DNA of 14,601 bases from Lachnospiraceae bacterium (GTDB taxonomy: Bacteria; Bacillota; Clostridia; Lachnospirales; Lachnospiraceae), in contig JAPJQL010000056.1 of assembly GCA_030825115.1 (NCBI GenBank), forward strand, positions 1 through 14,601, in the 5' to 3' direction. Below, piece by piece: positions 14,521 to 14,601 of this stretch. Made by a program: the position numbers and the translations under genes. The notes beneath the pieces are model-generated. The model did not search any database and was not told where the DNA came from. It saw only the letters and a list, made by a program, of their open reading frames with translations. Every line of letters starts with the position of its first letter. The first letter of the stretch is position 1.

Positions 14521-14574
14521 AAAAAAGCCCCCATGGTGTAGACTAGAATCAGTCGAAGCCACGGGGACTTTTTT
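14521..14574. terminator. Bidirectional intrinsic terminator
   Basis: AAAAAAG-CCCC (14521-14532) faces GGGG-CTTTTTT (14563-14574) with one C-A mismatch, and inside it TGG/CCA and GACT/AGTC pair around AGAATC with symmetric internal loops. U tracts of six occur on both strands. No plus-strand gene lies just left of it, so its main use is probably to end the minus-strand gene that enters from the right edge and to insulate the fabG promoter. Confidence 0.7.
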
Positions 14575-14601
14575 CTATCCGAATACTGCGGATACTTTAT
14601 C
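14575..14601 (-). CDS. Possible 3' end of a gene entering from the right
   Basis: On the minus strand the last 27 bases read DKVSAVFG followed by TAG (14575-14577), and the bidirectional terminator begins at once. A stop codon directly before a terminator suggests the end of a gene whose body lies outside the window. Eight residues are too few to identify it. Confidence 0.35.
   Translation of the reverse strand, partial: DKVSAVFG

Noticed and set aside
1..14601. CRISPR arrays, tRNA/rRNA genes, complete insertion sequences, integrase or attachment sites
   Set aside because: No spaced direct repeats, no RNA-gene signatures, no transposase or integrase frame and no flanking duplications were seen.

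Overview
The window looks like a chromosomal segment of a Gram-positive gut Clostridia, most likely a Lachnospiraceae. The reasons are Shine-Dalgarno sites of the AGGAGG type before nearly every gene, a YesM/YesN-type two-component pair next to a carbohydrate ABC importer that has no ATPase of its own, extended -10 promoters, an Fst/TxpA-like micro-toxin, and DUF4160/DUF2442 genes. The genus cannot be fixed from the sequence alone.

Layout. Bases 1 to about 1,500 are visibly AT-rich and look like an accessory or decaying region. It holds a 29-residue hydrophobic holin-like type I toxin with a terminator for an opposing RNA just behind it, a nested pair of palindromes, a DUF4160 gene broken by an in-frame TAG, an intact DUF2442 gene, and an AraC-family regulator whose GyrI-like effector domain is cut short. 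At about 1,440 there is a good promoter with an extended -10, followed by a short leader with two tiny overlapping ORFs and an ABC-F ATPase gene. From here the sequence is GC-richer and uses different codons.

Bases 1,531 to 13,037 form a same-strand run of seven genes: ABC-F ATPase, sensor histidine kinase, AraC-type response regulator, solute-binding lipoprotein, two MalF/MalG-type permeases, and a 1,031-residue LacZ-type beta-galactosidase. The kinase and regulator overlap by ATGA, the permeases are 3 bases apart, and a hairpin separates the binding protein from the permeases. The simplest reading is a sensed, imported and hydrolysed galactoside: the kinase detects an external signal, the regulator switches on the importer and LacZ, the lipoprotein and permeases bring the sugar in using a shared ATPase encoded elsewhere, and LacZ cleaves it in the cytoplasm.

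Bases 13,034 to 13,660 hold a GreA-family transcript-cleavage factor. Its near-consensus promoter overlaps the lacZ stop codon, and a long hairpin lies right at the predicted 5' end of the transcript. A FabG-like short-chain dehydrogenase converges on greA from the minus strand (13,694 to 14,425), with its own extended -10 promoter and a terminator that begins inside its stop codon. The right end has a bidirectional terminator and probably the last codons of another minus-strand gene.

Most of the window is recognisable metabolism. I did not see a clearly new multi-gene system. The best second-look items are the type I toxin locus, the greA leader hairpin, the short ORF whose stop codon overlaps the ABC-F ribosome-binding site, and the linkage of an ABC-F ATPase to a galactoside operon. 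No rRNA, tRNA, CRISPR array or complete insertion sequence was seen.
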